A DNA stretch of 64,000 nucleotides from Hymenobacter metallicola. GTDB taxonomy: Bacteria; Bacteroidota; Bacteroidia; Cytophagales; Hymenobacteraceae. The DNA lies in assembly GCF_004745645.1 (NCBI RefSeq), contig NZ_SRMB01000003.1, positions 496,001-560,000 of the forward strand. Reading direction: 5' to 3'. Made by a program: the position numbers and the translations under genes. Below, piece after piece: positions 50,364-58,684 of this stretch (positions are counted from its first letter, which is position 1; the number at the start of each line of letters is the position of its first letter). The notes beneath the pieces are model-generated. The model was not told the origin of the DNA, did not search any database, and saw only the letters and a list, made by a program, of their open reading frames with translations.

Positions 50364-51923
50364 ATGGAGAGAGAAGTACGGGTGCGCTTTGCGCCCAGCC
50401 CTACGGGACCGTTACATATCGGCGGCGTGCGCACGGCGCTGTATAACTATTTGTTTGCCCGCAAGATGGGTGGCAAAATGCTGCTACGCATCGAGGATAC
50501 CGACCAGAACCGCTTTGTGCCCGGCGCCGAGCAGTACATTGCCGAGTCGCTGAAGTGGTGCGGCATTGAGCTCGACGAAAGCCCCTGGAGCGAAACGCCC
50601 GGCCCGCACGCGCCCTACCGGCAGAGCGAGCGGAAGCCGATGTACATGGAGTATGCCATGCAGCTCATCAACAGCGGCCACGCCTACTACGCCTTCGATA
50701 CGCCCGAGGAGCTAGATGCTATGCGCGCCCGCCTGACGGCCGCTAAGGTGCCCAACCCCCAGTATAACAGCATCACGCGCACCCAGATGCGCAACTCTCT
50801 GACCCTGCCCGAAGACGAGGTAAAGCAGCTGCTGGACAGTGGCTCGCCCTACGTCATCCGCCTGAAGGTGCCGCGCAAGGAAGAAGTGCGCTTCAACGAC
50901 ATGATCCGGGGTTGGGTAGTGGTGCACTCGAGCAGCATCGACGACAAGGTGCTGATGAAGTCGGACGGCATGCCCACCTACCACTTGGCCAACATTGTGG
51001 ATGACCACCTGATGGAAATCACCCACGTAATTCGGGGCGAAGAATGGTTGCCCTCGGCCCCGTTGCACGTGCTGCTGTACCGCTATTTTGGCTGGGAAGA
51101 CACCATGCCCCAGTTTGCCCACCTGCCCCTGCTGCTCAAGCCCGACGGCACCGGCAAGCTCAGCAAGCGCGACGGCGACCGGCTCGGTTTCCCGGTATTC
51201 CCGCTCGAATGGCACGGCACCGACGTCGAAACCGGCCAGCCCACGGTGAGCAGCGGCTACCGCGAAAGTGGCTACCTGCCCGACGCCTTTATCAACTTTC
51301 TGGCTTTCCTGGGCTGGAACCCCGGCTCCCAGCAGGAGATTTTCTCGATGCCCGAGCTGATCGAAGCCTTCAGCATCGAGCGGGTGAGCAAGTCGCCGGC
51401 CCGCTTCGACCAGAACAAGGTGCGCTGGTACAACGAGCATTACTTGCGCGCCAAGCCCGACACCGAGCTGGCCCAGTTCCTGCTGGCGGCCTTGCAAGAG
51501 CACAATATTGCCTGCTCGGCAGAAAAAGCTGTGCAGATTGTGGGCGCCATGAAGGAGCGCGTGACGTTTCCCCAGGACTTCTGGCGTGAGGCCCAGTACT
51601 TCTTCATTGCCCCGGAAAGCTACGACGAGCAGGTTATCAGCAAGAAGTGGAACGCCGCTACGGCCTCGGCCCTGCTGGAATTTGCCCAGGAGCTACCCGC
51701 GCACAGCGATACAACTCCCGAGGGCATCAAAACCCTGCTCACGATGGTGCTGGAGCGCCAGGGCGTCAAAATCGGGCAGGTGCTGCAGGCCTTGCGCGTG
51801 GTGGTAACCGGGGTAGCCGCCGGACCCGACCTGATGGCCATTATGAGCATTCTGGGGGCTCAAGAAACCGCGCAGCGCATTACCACGGCAGTAGAGCGCC
51901 TGGCAAGCAAGATAAGCGCTTAA
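50364..51923 (+). CDS. gltX: Glutamate-tRNA ligase
   Basis: 519 residues from the ATG at 50364 (MEREVRVRFAPSPTGPLHIG). The HIGH-like motif is at 18-21 and the KMSKS-type KLSKR at 265-269; the LLRIEDTDQNR and MYMEYAMQLI segments and the C-terminal anticodon-binding domain follow. A further-upstream start at 50313 would add a non-conserved leader. It charges tRNA-Glu, class I. A weak -7 TACCTTCG lies at 50316. Confidence 0.97.
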   Translation: MEREVRVRFAPSPTGPLHIGGVRTALYNYLFARKMGGKMLLRIEDTDQNRFVPGAEQYIAESLKWCGIELDESPWSETPGPHAPYRQSERKPMYMEYAMQLINSGHAYYAFDTPEELDAMRARLTAAKVPNPQYNSITRTQMRNSLTLPEDEVKQLLDSGSPYVIRLKVPRKEEVRFNDMIRGWVVVHSSSIDDKVLMKSDGMPTYHLANIVDDHLMEITHVIRGEEWLPSAPLHVLLYRYFGWEDTMPQFAHLPLLLKPDGTGKLSKRDGDRLGFPVFPLEWHGTDVETGQPTVSSGYRESGYLPDAFINFLAFLGWNPGSQQEIFSMPELIEAFSIERVSKSPARFDQNKVRWYNEHYLRAKPDTELAQFLLAALQEHNIACSAEKAVQIVGAMKERVTFPQDFWREAQYFFIAPESYDEQVISKKWNAATASALLEFAQELPAHSDTTPEGIKTLLTMVLERQGVKIGQVLQALRVVVTGVAAGPDLMAIMSILGAQETAQRITTAVERLASKISA

Positions 51924-51958
51924 ACGGCTCGTTTTAAAATTCGTGCATCCGGCATCCG

Positions 51959-51999
51959 GGCCGCTTCGTACTAGTTGGTACGGAGCGGCCTTCGTGTTT
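51959..51999 (+). terminator. Probable terminator after gltX
   Basis: GGCCGCTTCGTAC and GTACGGAGCGGCC form a 13-base stem with one mismatch around TAGTTG; the tail (TTCGTGTTT) is only partly T-rich. Confidence 0.6.
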
Positions 52000-52039
52000 G
52001 GGGAAGGCGCTGGCGTAGCACCACATACGGATATGCATC

Positions 52040-52414
52040 ATGGCGAAGAAACCCGTTAATAAAAGCAAGAAAACCGACCCGGAGAAAAAGGCTCGAGTAC
52101 ACAAAGACCTCGAAGGCTTTGAAATCAAGGTGAATCCTCTGGGCGAAATCACCTCCAATTACTCGATTGAGGAAATCAACCACTTCCTCAACCAACACGT
52201 GCGCGACAAGAAACTGGTAAACCGCGACGGGCAGTTTGGGGAGAAGATTGAAGAGGACGAAGAATTTCCGCTCGAAAACGGGGCGGCTGAGCCCGAAGAA
52301 ACGGATGAAGAGTTTATGCGGCGCACCAGCACGGAGGCCAAAAAGAAAGGTACCAAGGCGGAGCCCGAGGCTGACGCCGAAGCCGATGTCCGCAAAGAGC
52401 TCAGCGACGAGTAA
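52040..52414 (+). CDS. Small highly charged protein of unknown function
   Basis: 124 residues with no membrane helix. The N-terminus is Lys-rich (MAKKPVNKSKKTDPEKKARV). A short ordered core (HKDLEGFEIKVNPLGEIT, YSIEEINHFLNQHVRDKKL) is followed by an acidic, probably disordered tail rich in Glu, Asp and Ala. No family recognised by me; similar small proteins occur in Bacteroidota. It may bind an acidic or basic partner. Function unknown. Confidence 0.72.
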   Translation: MAKKPVNKSKKTDPEKKARVHKDLEGFEIKVNPLGEITSNYSIEEINHFLNQHVRDKKLVNRDGQFGEKIEEDEEFPLENGAAEPEETDEEFMRRTSTEAKKKGTKAEPEADAEADVRKELSDE

Positions 52415-52444
52415 ATAACGAGCTATTGCCCTGAAGTATAAGAT

Positions 52445-52484
52445 AAAGAGGTTGTTCCGGGCAGGAGCAGCCTCTTTATTTTTC
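52445..52484 (+). terminator. Terminator after small charged protein gene
   Basis: AAAGAGGTTGTTCC and GGAGCAGCCTCTTT form a 14-base stem with two G-U pairs; ATTTTTC follows. Confidence 0.82.
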
Positions 52485-52550
52485 TCTGAAGCCCCTTGAT
52501 TATCGGCAGTTCGCTATACTTGAACTCCTTATCCCCCTAATCATTCTCCT

Positions 52551-53333
52551 ATGCAGTCCCACGACGTAGATTACCGCATTCTGGGTTCCGATATTCAGGT
52601 TCTGGAAGTAGAGCTGGACCCCAATGAAACCGTTATAGCCGAAGCCGGCGCCATGGTGTACATGGAAGAAGCCATAGCCTTCGAAACCAAGATGGGCGAC
52701 GGTTCAGAACCCGACCAAGGCATTTTAGGCAAGCTGTTTTCGGCCGGCACCCGCCTGATTACCGGCGAATCATTGTTTATGACCCACTTCACTCACCGGG
52801 GGGGCTACGGCAAAAGCCGGGTGGCTTTTTCGGCCCCCTACCCCGGTACTATTATTCCCATCGACTTGGGCACCATGCCCAATGGCCTGATTGTGCAAAA
52901 AGACGGTTTCCTGGCCGCGGCTCGGGGCACCAAGATCGGTATTCACTTCAATCAGCGCCTCGGAGCAGGTTTTTTTGGCGGGGAAGGCTTCATTCTGGAG
53001 AAGCTGACCGGCGACGGCAAAGCCTTTATCCACGCGGGCGGCACCATCATTGAGAAGCAGCTCAACAACGAATTGCTACGCGTAGACACGGGCTGCGTCG
53101 TGGCCTTTGAGCCCAGCATCAACTTCAGTATTGCCCGGGCGGGGGGCCTCAAATCAATGATTTTTGGCGGAGAGGGGCTGTTACTGGCCACCCTGCAAGG
53201 TACTGGCCGGGTATGGCTGCAGTCGATGCCGGTGAAAAAGCTAATTCAGGCCTTGGCTCCTACGGGCGGCAATGCCGGTAAGGAAAGCGGCAGCGTACTG
53301 GGCCGCTTAGCCGGCGGCTTCCTCGACGAGTAA
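52551..53333 (+). CDS. TIGR00266/AIM24-family protein
   Basis: 260 residues. The beta-rich sandwich pattern of this family is clear: DVDYRILGSDIQVLEVEL, NETVIAEAGAMVYME, LITGESLFMTHFTH, PGTIIPIDLG and LFIHAGGTIIEKQL-type FIHAGGTIIEK. No signal peptide. The family is widespread and its function is not established (AIM24 is mitochondrial). It has a Gly-rich C-terminal tail, GGFLDE. Cytoplasmic or peripheral. Confidence 0.88.
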   Translation: MQSHDVDYRILGSDIQVLEVELDPNETVIAEAGAMVYMEEAIAFETKMGDGSEPDQGILGKLFSAGTRLITGESLFMTHFTHRGGYGKSRVAFSAPYPGTIIPIDLGTMPNGLIVQKDGFLAAARGTKIGIHFNQRLGAGFFGGEGFILEKLTGDGKAFIHAGGTIIEKQLNNELLRVDTGCVVAFEPSINFSIARAGGLKSMIFGGEGLLLATLQGTGRVWLQSMPVKKLIQALAPTGGNAGKESGSVLGRLAGGFLDE

Positions 53334-53853
53334 GTGTTTTGCCGATAAAAGGTCCCGCCGTTACTGACTTACAACAGATTGGGTGATGGCGGGACTCATG
53401 GCGGCTGAAGCCCCGGGTCCCGGGTCGGCGCTGGTCAGCTTAACCGCAATGATGACTAGGCTAGCCAGTAAAGTGAAGACCAACAGACTAAGCATGCCCA
53501 GCGTAGCTTTGGTACTTAGCGCAGAAGGTTCGGAAGAACGGCTACGCTTGCGGCGTGAGACGTAGGGGCGAGAAGAAGAGGTCGGAGTAGCGGGCACGGG
53601 TGTGAGCGTGAACGTTAACAATCCAACAATATATTACATAATCTATTAAAATCTAAGGTTGAAGGACTAAATTATTTGTATTGAAATAAAATTTATGCAA
53701 ATGATTATAAGTCGCTATGTATCAAGTACTCGCCCCGCCCTTTTCACTGGGCAGATTAAGGCATTGTTTTGGATTTTTATAAGGACATTGCCTAATGCCG
53801 TATTCTACAAAAAGTAGCACTATGGAGTGGCGCCCTACTGCCAAGGAGCTGGG
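53334..53853. other. Gap with only a doubtful small gene
   Basis: 520 bases between the TIGR00266 gene and the GH3 gene. The right half (about 53620-53850) is strikingly AT-rich for this genome, without visible terminator or coding sense, and may hold promoters. The left half carries one possible small minus-strand gene (listed separately). Confidence 0.5.
53361..53621 (-). CDS. Possible small membrane protein (weak)
   Basis: 86 residues with a Ser/Thr/Pro/Arg-rich head, one clear membrane helix (about 42-62, LGMLSLLVFTLLASLVIIAV) and a Gly/Ala/Ser tail. The start would be TTG 53621; an in-frame stop lies just upstream, and no ATG precedes the basic segment. Plausible because the hydrophobic run is strong and follows an RRKRSRSS patch, but no homologue is recalled. 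Could be spurious. Confidence 0.35.
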   Translation of the reverse strand: MLTFTLTPVPATPTSSSRPYVSRRKRSRSSEPSALSTKATLGMLSLLVFTLLASLVIIAVKLTSADPGPGASAAMSPAITQSVVSQ

Positions 53854-55371
53854 CTAACTTTTCTGCAGCACCTCTTCTATCATTTCCCGTGAATTGCTTA
53901 GTCGTGGTACTTTATGCTGACCGCCCAACTTGCCTTTATCGGCTAGCCAGCGCGTAAAAGTACCAGGGCTGGCAATAGTCAGAACGGGCGGACTGAGGGC
54001 CAGGTCGCGGTGACGCTTGGCGTCGTAGTCGGAGTTGAGCTCCCGTAGCGTCTGATCCAGCACGGCCACAAACTGCTCGGGCTGCTGTAGAGGCTGGCTG
54101 AACTCAATTAGCCATTGGTGGCCCCCACGCGACGAATCGGAAGCATCAAAGTAGATGGGAGCCGCGGTGTAGTCGCGCACGGTGGTGCCGGTAGCTTGGC
54201 AGGCGGCGGCAATGGCCGCATCGGCGTTTTCGATGACCACCTCTTCGCCAAAAGCATTCAGAAAATGCTTGGTACGCCCCGTAATGCGGATACGGTAAGG
54301 AGCCAGGCTGGTGAAGCGCACCGTATCCCCGATTTTGTAGCGCCACAGCCCGGCATTGGTGGTAAGCACCAAGGCGTAAGTTTGCCCCAGCGCCACTTGC
54401 TCCAGCGTCAGGGTCTGGGGATATTCGGCATCAAACTGGTCGACCGGAATGAATTCGTAGTAGATGCCATGGTCGAGCAGCAGCAGCAATTCCTCGGAAT
54501 TGGGCTCGTCTTGCAGAGCCAGGTAGCCCTCGGAGGCGTTGTAGATTTCCAGGTAGCGCATCTGCCCGGAGGGAATCAGCTGACGGAACAGCTCCCGGTA
54601 AGGCCCAAAGGCGACGGCTCCGTGCAGAAACAAGCTCAGGTTGGGCCACACCTCGGTGATATTATCGGCGCCGGCCAGCTCCGTAACGCGGCGCAGCAGC
54701 ACAATCATCCAGGTGGGCACGCCGGCCAGGGCCGCCACATTCACTTCCAGCACGTGACGGGCAATTCGCTCGATCTTCTCCTCCCACTCGTCGAGCAAAG
54801 CCAGTTCCAGAGGCGGGGTCCGTAGGTACTCGGCCCAGGAAGGCAGGTTTTGCATAATGACAGCCGACACATCACCCACCCGGGAGGCCTCATCATCCAG
54901 GCGGAAGGGGTTAGGGCCGTGGGTACCGCCCAACGACAGCGTTTTGCCGGCCAGGATGCGGTTTTCGGGGTAAAGGGAGGTAGCCAGGGCCGTCATGTCG
55001 CGGCCGGCGCGGTAGTGGCACTCGTGCAGCGACTCGCGGGTGACGGGAATGAACTTGCTACGGGCGTTGGTCGTGCCGCTCGACTTGGCAAACCACTGCA
55101 CCCGGCCTGGCCAGAGCACGTCGGGCTCCCCGCGCAATACTCGCTCGATGGCCGGATACAGCTCCTCGTAGCTGCTAACCGGGACACGCTGGGCAAACTC
55201 GGCGGCACTGGGCGCGTCGGCAAAACCGTAGCGCTGCCCCCACTCGGTGGCACGGGCTTTCTGCAATAAGTCCTGAAATACCCGGGCCTGAACCTCGTGC
55301 GGATTCTGGCGAAAATGGTCGATGCTGGCCAGTCGCCGCTGTACGGTCCACGTCAGAATAGAATCAATCAT
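53854..55371 (-). CDS. GH3-type acyl-adenylate/auxin-responsive promoter family protein
   Basis: 505 residues. The nucleotide-binding motif SSGTTNARSKFIPVT lies near 93-107; later, YNASEGYLALQ, LWRYKIGDTVRFT and TGRTKHFLNAFGEEV are GH3 hallmarks. These are ANL-like adenylating enzymes that conjugate acyl acids to amino acids in plants; bacterial roles are unknown. It lies next to lptB, an arrangement I have seen for Bacteroidota genomes. Cytoplasmic. Confidence 0.9.
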   Translation of the reverse strand: MIDSILTWTVQRRLASIDHFRQNPHEVQARVFQDLLQKARATEWGQRYGFADAPSAAEFAQRVPVSSYEELYPAIERVLRGEPDVLWPGRVQWFAKSSGTTNARSKFIPVTRESLHECHYRAGRDMTALATSLYPENRILAGKTLSLGGTHGPNPFRLDDEASRVGDVSAVIMQNLPSWAEYLRTPPLELALLDEWEEKIERIARHVLEVNVAALAGVPTWMIVLLRRVTELAGADNITEVWPNLSLFLHGAVAFGPYRELFRQLIPSGQMRYLEIYNASEGYLALQDEPNSEELLLLLDHGIYYEFIPVDQFDAEYPQTLTLEQVALGQTYALVLTTNAGLWRYKIGDTVRFTSLAPYRIRITGRTKHFLNAFGEEVVIENADAAIAAACQATGTTVRDYTAAPIYFDASDSSRGGHQWLIEFSQPLQQPEQFVAVLDQTLRELNSDYDAKRHRDLALSPPVLTIASPGTFTRWLADKGKLGGQHKVPRLSNSREMIEEVLQKS

Positions 55372-55520
55372 TCGGGGTTGTTGCCGGTTTAGAACGTGGC
55401 GCCGGAAGTACTAGTCACCAGTCTTTTCGGCGCAGCTTTCGTTGGAGGGGTGGGGCGTATACGCAAACCGCGCCGACATAGCTGCCGCACGCCGGCCTGC
55501 TCCCACTCCCGGCCCGAAGA

Positions 55521-56252
55521 TTATATTTTCCGCTTTAATTCAAAGTTCTTGCCCAGGTACACCCGGCGCACGGTTTCGTCGGCCGCCAGCTCCTCGGCGG
55601 TTCCGGCTTTGAGCAGCTTGCCTTCGAAGAGCAGGTAGGCCCGGTCGACGATGCTGAGCGTGGAGTTTACATCGTGGTCGGTGATAAGAATGCCGATGTT
55701 CTTGTTTTTAAGCTTGGCCACAATGCCCTGAATTTCTTCGGTAGCAATGGGGTCGACGCCGGCGAAGGGCTCGTCGAGCAGCACGAACTTTGGATTTACG
55801 GCCAGGGCCCGCGCTATTTCGGTGCGGCGCCGCTCCCCCCCGCTCAGCACCCGCCCTAGGTTTTTGCGCACGTGGTTCAGGCTGAACTCGGCCAGCAGCT
55901 CCTCTACCTTGTCGCGCTGGGCCTGCTTGGGCAGGTCCGTCATTTCCAGCACCGACAGAATGTTCTCTTCCACCGACAAATCCCGAAAAACGGAGGCTTC
56001 CTGGGCCAGGTAGCCCACGCCGCGGCGGGCCCGCTGGTAGATGGGCAGCTTGGTAATTTCTTCGTCGTCGAGGAAAATCTTGCCGCTGTTGGGCTTCACC
56101 ATGCCGACCGTCATGTAGAAGCAGGTGGTTTTGCCAGCCCCGTTGGGCCCGAGCAAGCCCACAATTTCTCCCTGTTCTACCGACAACGACATGTTGTTGA
56201 CGACAGTGCGGGACTTGTAGGTTTTGACGAGGTTTTCAGCGCGCAGAATCAT
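55521..56252 (-). CDS. lptB: LPS export ABC transporter ATPase
   Basis: 243 residues. Walker A GPNGAGKT at 35-42 in VGLLGPNGAGKTTCFYMTVG, then signature LSGGERRRTEIARAL and Walker B FVLLDEPFAGVDPIA, then LITDHDVN. TNLPK-like TDLPKQAQRDKVEELL is typical of LptB. It powers LptB2FG extraction of LPS from the inner membrane. A perfect TACCTTTG sits just before the start codon, so the transcript may be nearly leaderless. Confidence 0.95.
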   Translation of the reverse strand: MILRAENLVKTYKSRTVVNNMSLSVEQGEIVGLLGPNGAGKTTCFYMTVGMVKPNSGKIFLDDEEITKLPIYQRARRGVGYLAQEASVFRDLSVEENILSVLEMTDLPKQAQRDKVEELLAEFSLNHVRKNLGRVLSGGERRRTEIARALAVNPKFVLLDEPFAGVDPIATEEIQGIVAKLKNKNIGILITDHDVNSTLSIVDRAYLLFEGKLLKAGTAEELAADETVRRVYLGKNFELKRKI

Positions 56253-56257
56253 TACGG

Positions 56258-56265
56258 CAAAGGTA
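56258..56265 (-). promoter_or_regulatory. -7 box directly upstream of lptB
   Basis: Minus-strand TACCTTTG with its last G six bases from the ATG at 56252. If used, the RNA start would be within a few bases of the start codon. Confidence 0.45.
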
Positions 56266-56312
56266 GGCGTTAGAAAGCAGAAGCCTGGCGGGCAGCCCAG
56301 GTCCTGTAGCAG

Positions 56313-58157
56313 CTAGCTCAGCGGCTTCAGAACCTGGGTGCGCAGCTGCAGCTGAGCCGGCGTGGGCTGAGCGGCTTCCTCCAGCATGTTTTTGATTTCC
56401 ACGTCGAACTCCCGCGGGGTTGCCTGCCGTTCCTGGGGCGCTTTGGCGCCGGCCGACTGAAACCGGATTTTCACTACGTCGTTGGTCGTGGGCTCTACTA
56501 GGGGGCGCAGCAGCTTTTCGGCGTTGCCCATATCCACGGGCGTCCCGTTGACGGCCAATACGACGTCGCCCTCCTGGAGGCTGAAGGCGTTCTGGTCGGG
56601 CTTGGTGCTGGCGACCAGGAATTGCTTTTTCTCGGTGTCGTAGCTGAAGCCCAGCCGCCCGAAGGCTTTGACCGTCGATTGTCCCACGGCCTGGTAGCGC
56701 CAGCCTATTTTGGCGAAGTACTCGGCGTAGGGCAAGGGCTGGTTGCCGATAACGTACTGGTCGAAGAACTGCTGCAGGGCCGGGTTGGTGAGGGCCACAA
56801 ACTCGGGAATCAGCTGGCTGTCTTCGAAGGAGCGGGTGGGGCCGTATTTGGCGCGCAGGGCCAGCAGCACGTCGCGCAGGCTCTGGCGGCCCTGGCTCAG
56901 CTCTTGGATGCGGATATCGAGCAGAAAACCAATAAGGGCGCCCTTGTCATACACGTTGTCGTACATGTCTTTGTAAGGCGCCTCCAGAATCTTGCGGCTC
57001 ATTTCGGTGAAGGACACCGACGGATGCTTTTCCGCCTTGCCGATTTTCTCCTTCATCCGCTCCCGAAACTGGTCGGGAGTACTCAGCCCGCCCCGCACTT
57101 GCACCAGCTGGGCAATGTACTCGGTAACGCCCTCGTAGAGCCACAGGTGCTGCGACATCTTGGGGTTGCGGAAGTCGAACTCGCCAATTTCCCGGCTGTG
57201 GATGTTGAGCGGGGCCAGCATGTGCAGAAACTCGTGGGAGGCCACTTCCTGCACCATGCTGCGCAGCCGGTCTTCGCCGGGCACTTCGGGCAGGAAATAC
57301 ACCGACGAATAACTATGCTCCATAGCCCCGTAGCCCCCGTTTTTGCTGGCCAGCGGCGAGGAGAAGCTCGGGAAATACATCAGGAAATGATAGGTCGGCA
57401 CGGGCATCTGGCCAAAGAACTTGGTCAGGGCTTCGGCCATGGGGCGCATAATCTCGCGCACCTGCGCGGCCTTCACCGTCCCGGTTTCCGACACCACCGA
57501 CACCGCAATCCGGGCCCCGCCGGTACTGAAGCTGGCTGTATCGGGGCGGCTGTAGAGAATCGGCGAGTCGGCCAGCTCCACGTAGCTGGCGGCGGTAAAT
57601 ACATCCTGAGTTGGGGTGGCGCGGCGGGCGGGCAAAGAGGTAGCACCGTAGAGTTCGGCCGGCTTGGCCACCGTCACCTGGTAGGGCTGCATCTTGTAGC
57701 CTTCCAGGTAGCCATACAGCCCGTAGTGGTTGAGTACGAAGTTCTGGCCGGCTTCGAAGTTGGTACCACCCGGCTGAAAGATAAAACCATCATCCTGCTT
57801 AGCATCCCAGGTGTCGTCCACCAAGTACTCGATACGGGCCAGGTTGGGGGCTTTTTCGATTACAAACAGGTTGGGGCCCTGCTGCTTCACTTTCAGCTTC
57901 TGCCCCTTGCGGTCCAGGGCCACGAAGTCCTGCACAAAACGGCCGTAGTCTTTCTTGGAATACGACCCCGGCACCACCGACGGCATCACGTAGGTGGCCT
58001 GAGCCTCCTTCACCGGCGGCGTATTGATAATTACTTTTACCCGGTCGTTGGTAGCGTGTTCCAGGTCCAGGGCAATCTGATAGCCGGCGGGCTGCTGCGC
58101 TAGCGCCGGCGTAGCCGCAGCTACTCCCAGCCCCAGGGCGAGATAAAACAATTTCAT
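56313..58157 (-). CDS. M61-family metallopeptidase (glycyl aminopeptidase-like) with PDZ domain
   Basis: 614 residues from ATG 58157 (MKLFYLALGLGVAAATPALA), giving a Sec signal peptide. Zinc site HEFLH at 308-312, with the third ligand Glu expected in YEGVTEYIAQL about 50 residues later. A C-terminal PDZ domain (about 500-570; FSLQEGDVVLAVNGTPVD) follows. Periplasmic aminopeptidase or protease. An upstream ATG would place extra residues before the signal peptide. It is 60 bases downstream of lptB's start on the same strand. Confidence 0.92.
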   Translation of the reverse strand: MKLFYLALGLGVAAATPALAQQPAGYQIALDLEHATNDRVKVIINTPPVKEAQATYVMPSVVPGSYSKKDYGRFVQDFVALDRKGQKLKVKQQGPNLFVIEKAPNLARIEYLVDDTWDAKQDDGFIFQPGGTNFEAGQNFVLNHYGLYGYLEGYKMQPYQVTVAKPAELYGATSLPARRATPTQDVFTAASYVELADSPILYSRPDTASFSTGGARIAVSVVSETGTVKAAQVREIMRPMAEALTKFFGQMPVPTYHFLMYFPSFSSPLASKNGGYGAMEHSYSSVYFLPEVPGEDRLRSMVQEVASHEFLHMLAPLNIHSREIGEFDFRNPKMSQHLWLYEGVTEYIAQLVQVRGGLSTPDQFRERMKEKIGKAEKHPSVSFTEMSRKILEAPYKDMYDNVYDKGALIGFLLDIRIQELSQGRQSLRDVLLALRAKYGPTRSFEDSQLIPEFVALTNPALQQFFDQYVIGNQPLPYAEYFAKIGWRYQAVGQSTVKAFGRLGFSYDTEKKQFLVASTKPDQNAFSLQEGDVVLAVNGTPVDMGNAEKLLRPLVEPTTNDVVKIRFQSAGAKAPQERQATPREFDVEIKNMLEEAAQPTPAQLQLRTQVLKPLS

Positions 58158-58279
58158 GCAAGAGGGAAATACGGATGATAGCAGAGCGTACAACGGCTAA
58201 CGAAGGTACGCAGTACGCCGGGGCAGCCCAAATTGCGGGATGAATCCGTATGTTGAGCTATTTAAGGCACTCACCCGGT

Positions 58280-58669
58280 ATGCCGCGTCCCAAAACCATA
58301 AGCCTGTATGCGCTGGCGCTGCTCTTTATCGGAGCCGGGATACTGCATTTCATCAAGCCTGAGCCGTATCTGCGCATCATGCCGCCTTACTTGCCCTGGC
58401 ATCGGGAGCTGGTCTGGCTCAGCGGTGCAGCCGAGGTAGCGTTAGGAATACTGCTGCTACCCTACCGCACCCGCCGCTGGGCTGCTTGGGGGCTAATAGT
58501 GCTGCTAGTGGCGGTATTTCCGGCCAACGTATACATGGCCCAGGCCAGCGGGGCCGGACTCGGGGTAGCGCCCTGGCTGGCCTGGGCCCGCCTGCCGCTG
58601 CAGGCCGCGTTGATTTGGTGGGTAGGGCAGTATGCGAAGCCTAAGGCTACTACACCCGCTTCGCCCTAA
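58280..58669 (+). CDS. DoxX-like small membrane protein
   Basis: 129 residues from ATG 58280 (a start at 58250 would add ten). Four membrane helices: about 9-22 (ALALLFIGAGILHF), 43-60 (WLSGAAEVALGILLLP), 65-83 and 100-118. HFIKPEPYLRIMPPYLP after the first helix and the FPANVYMA motif are typical of DoxX relatives. Function unknown; some DoxX proteins aid redox stress. It is divergent from the M61 gene. Confidence 0.85.
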   Translation: MPRPKTISLYALALLFIGAGILHFIKPEPYLRIMPPYLPWHRELVWLSGAAEVALGILLLPYRTRRWAAWGLIVLLVAVFPANVYMAQASGAGLGVAPWLAWARLPLQAALIWWVGQYAKPKATTPASP

Positions 58670-58684
58670 ACCAACCCGCGCCGC

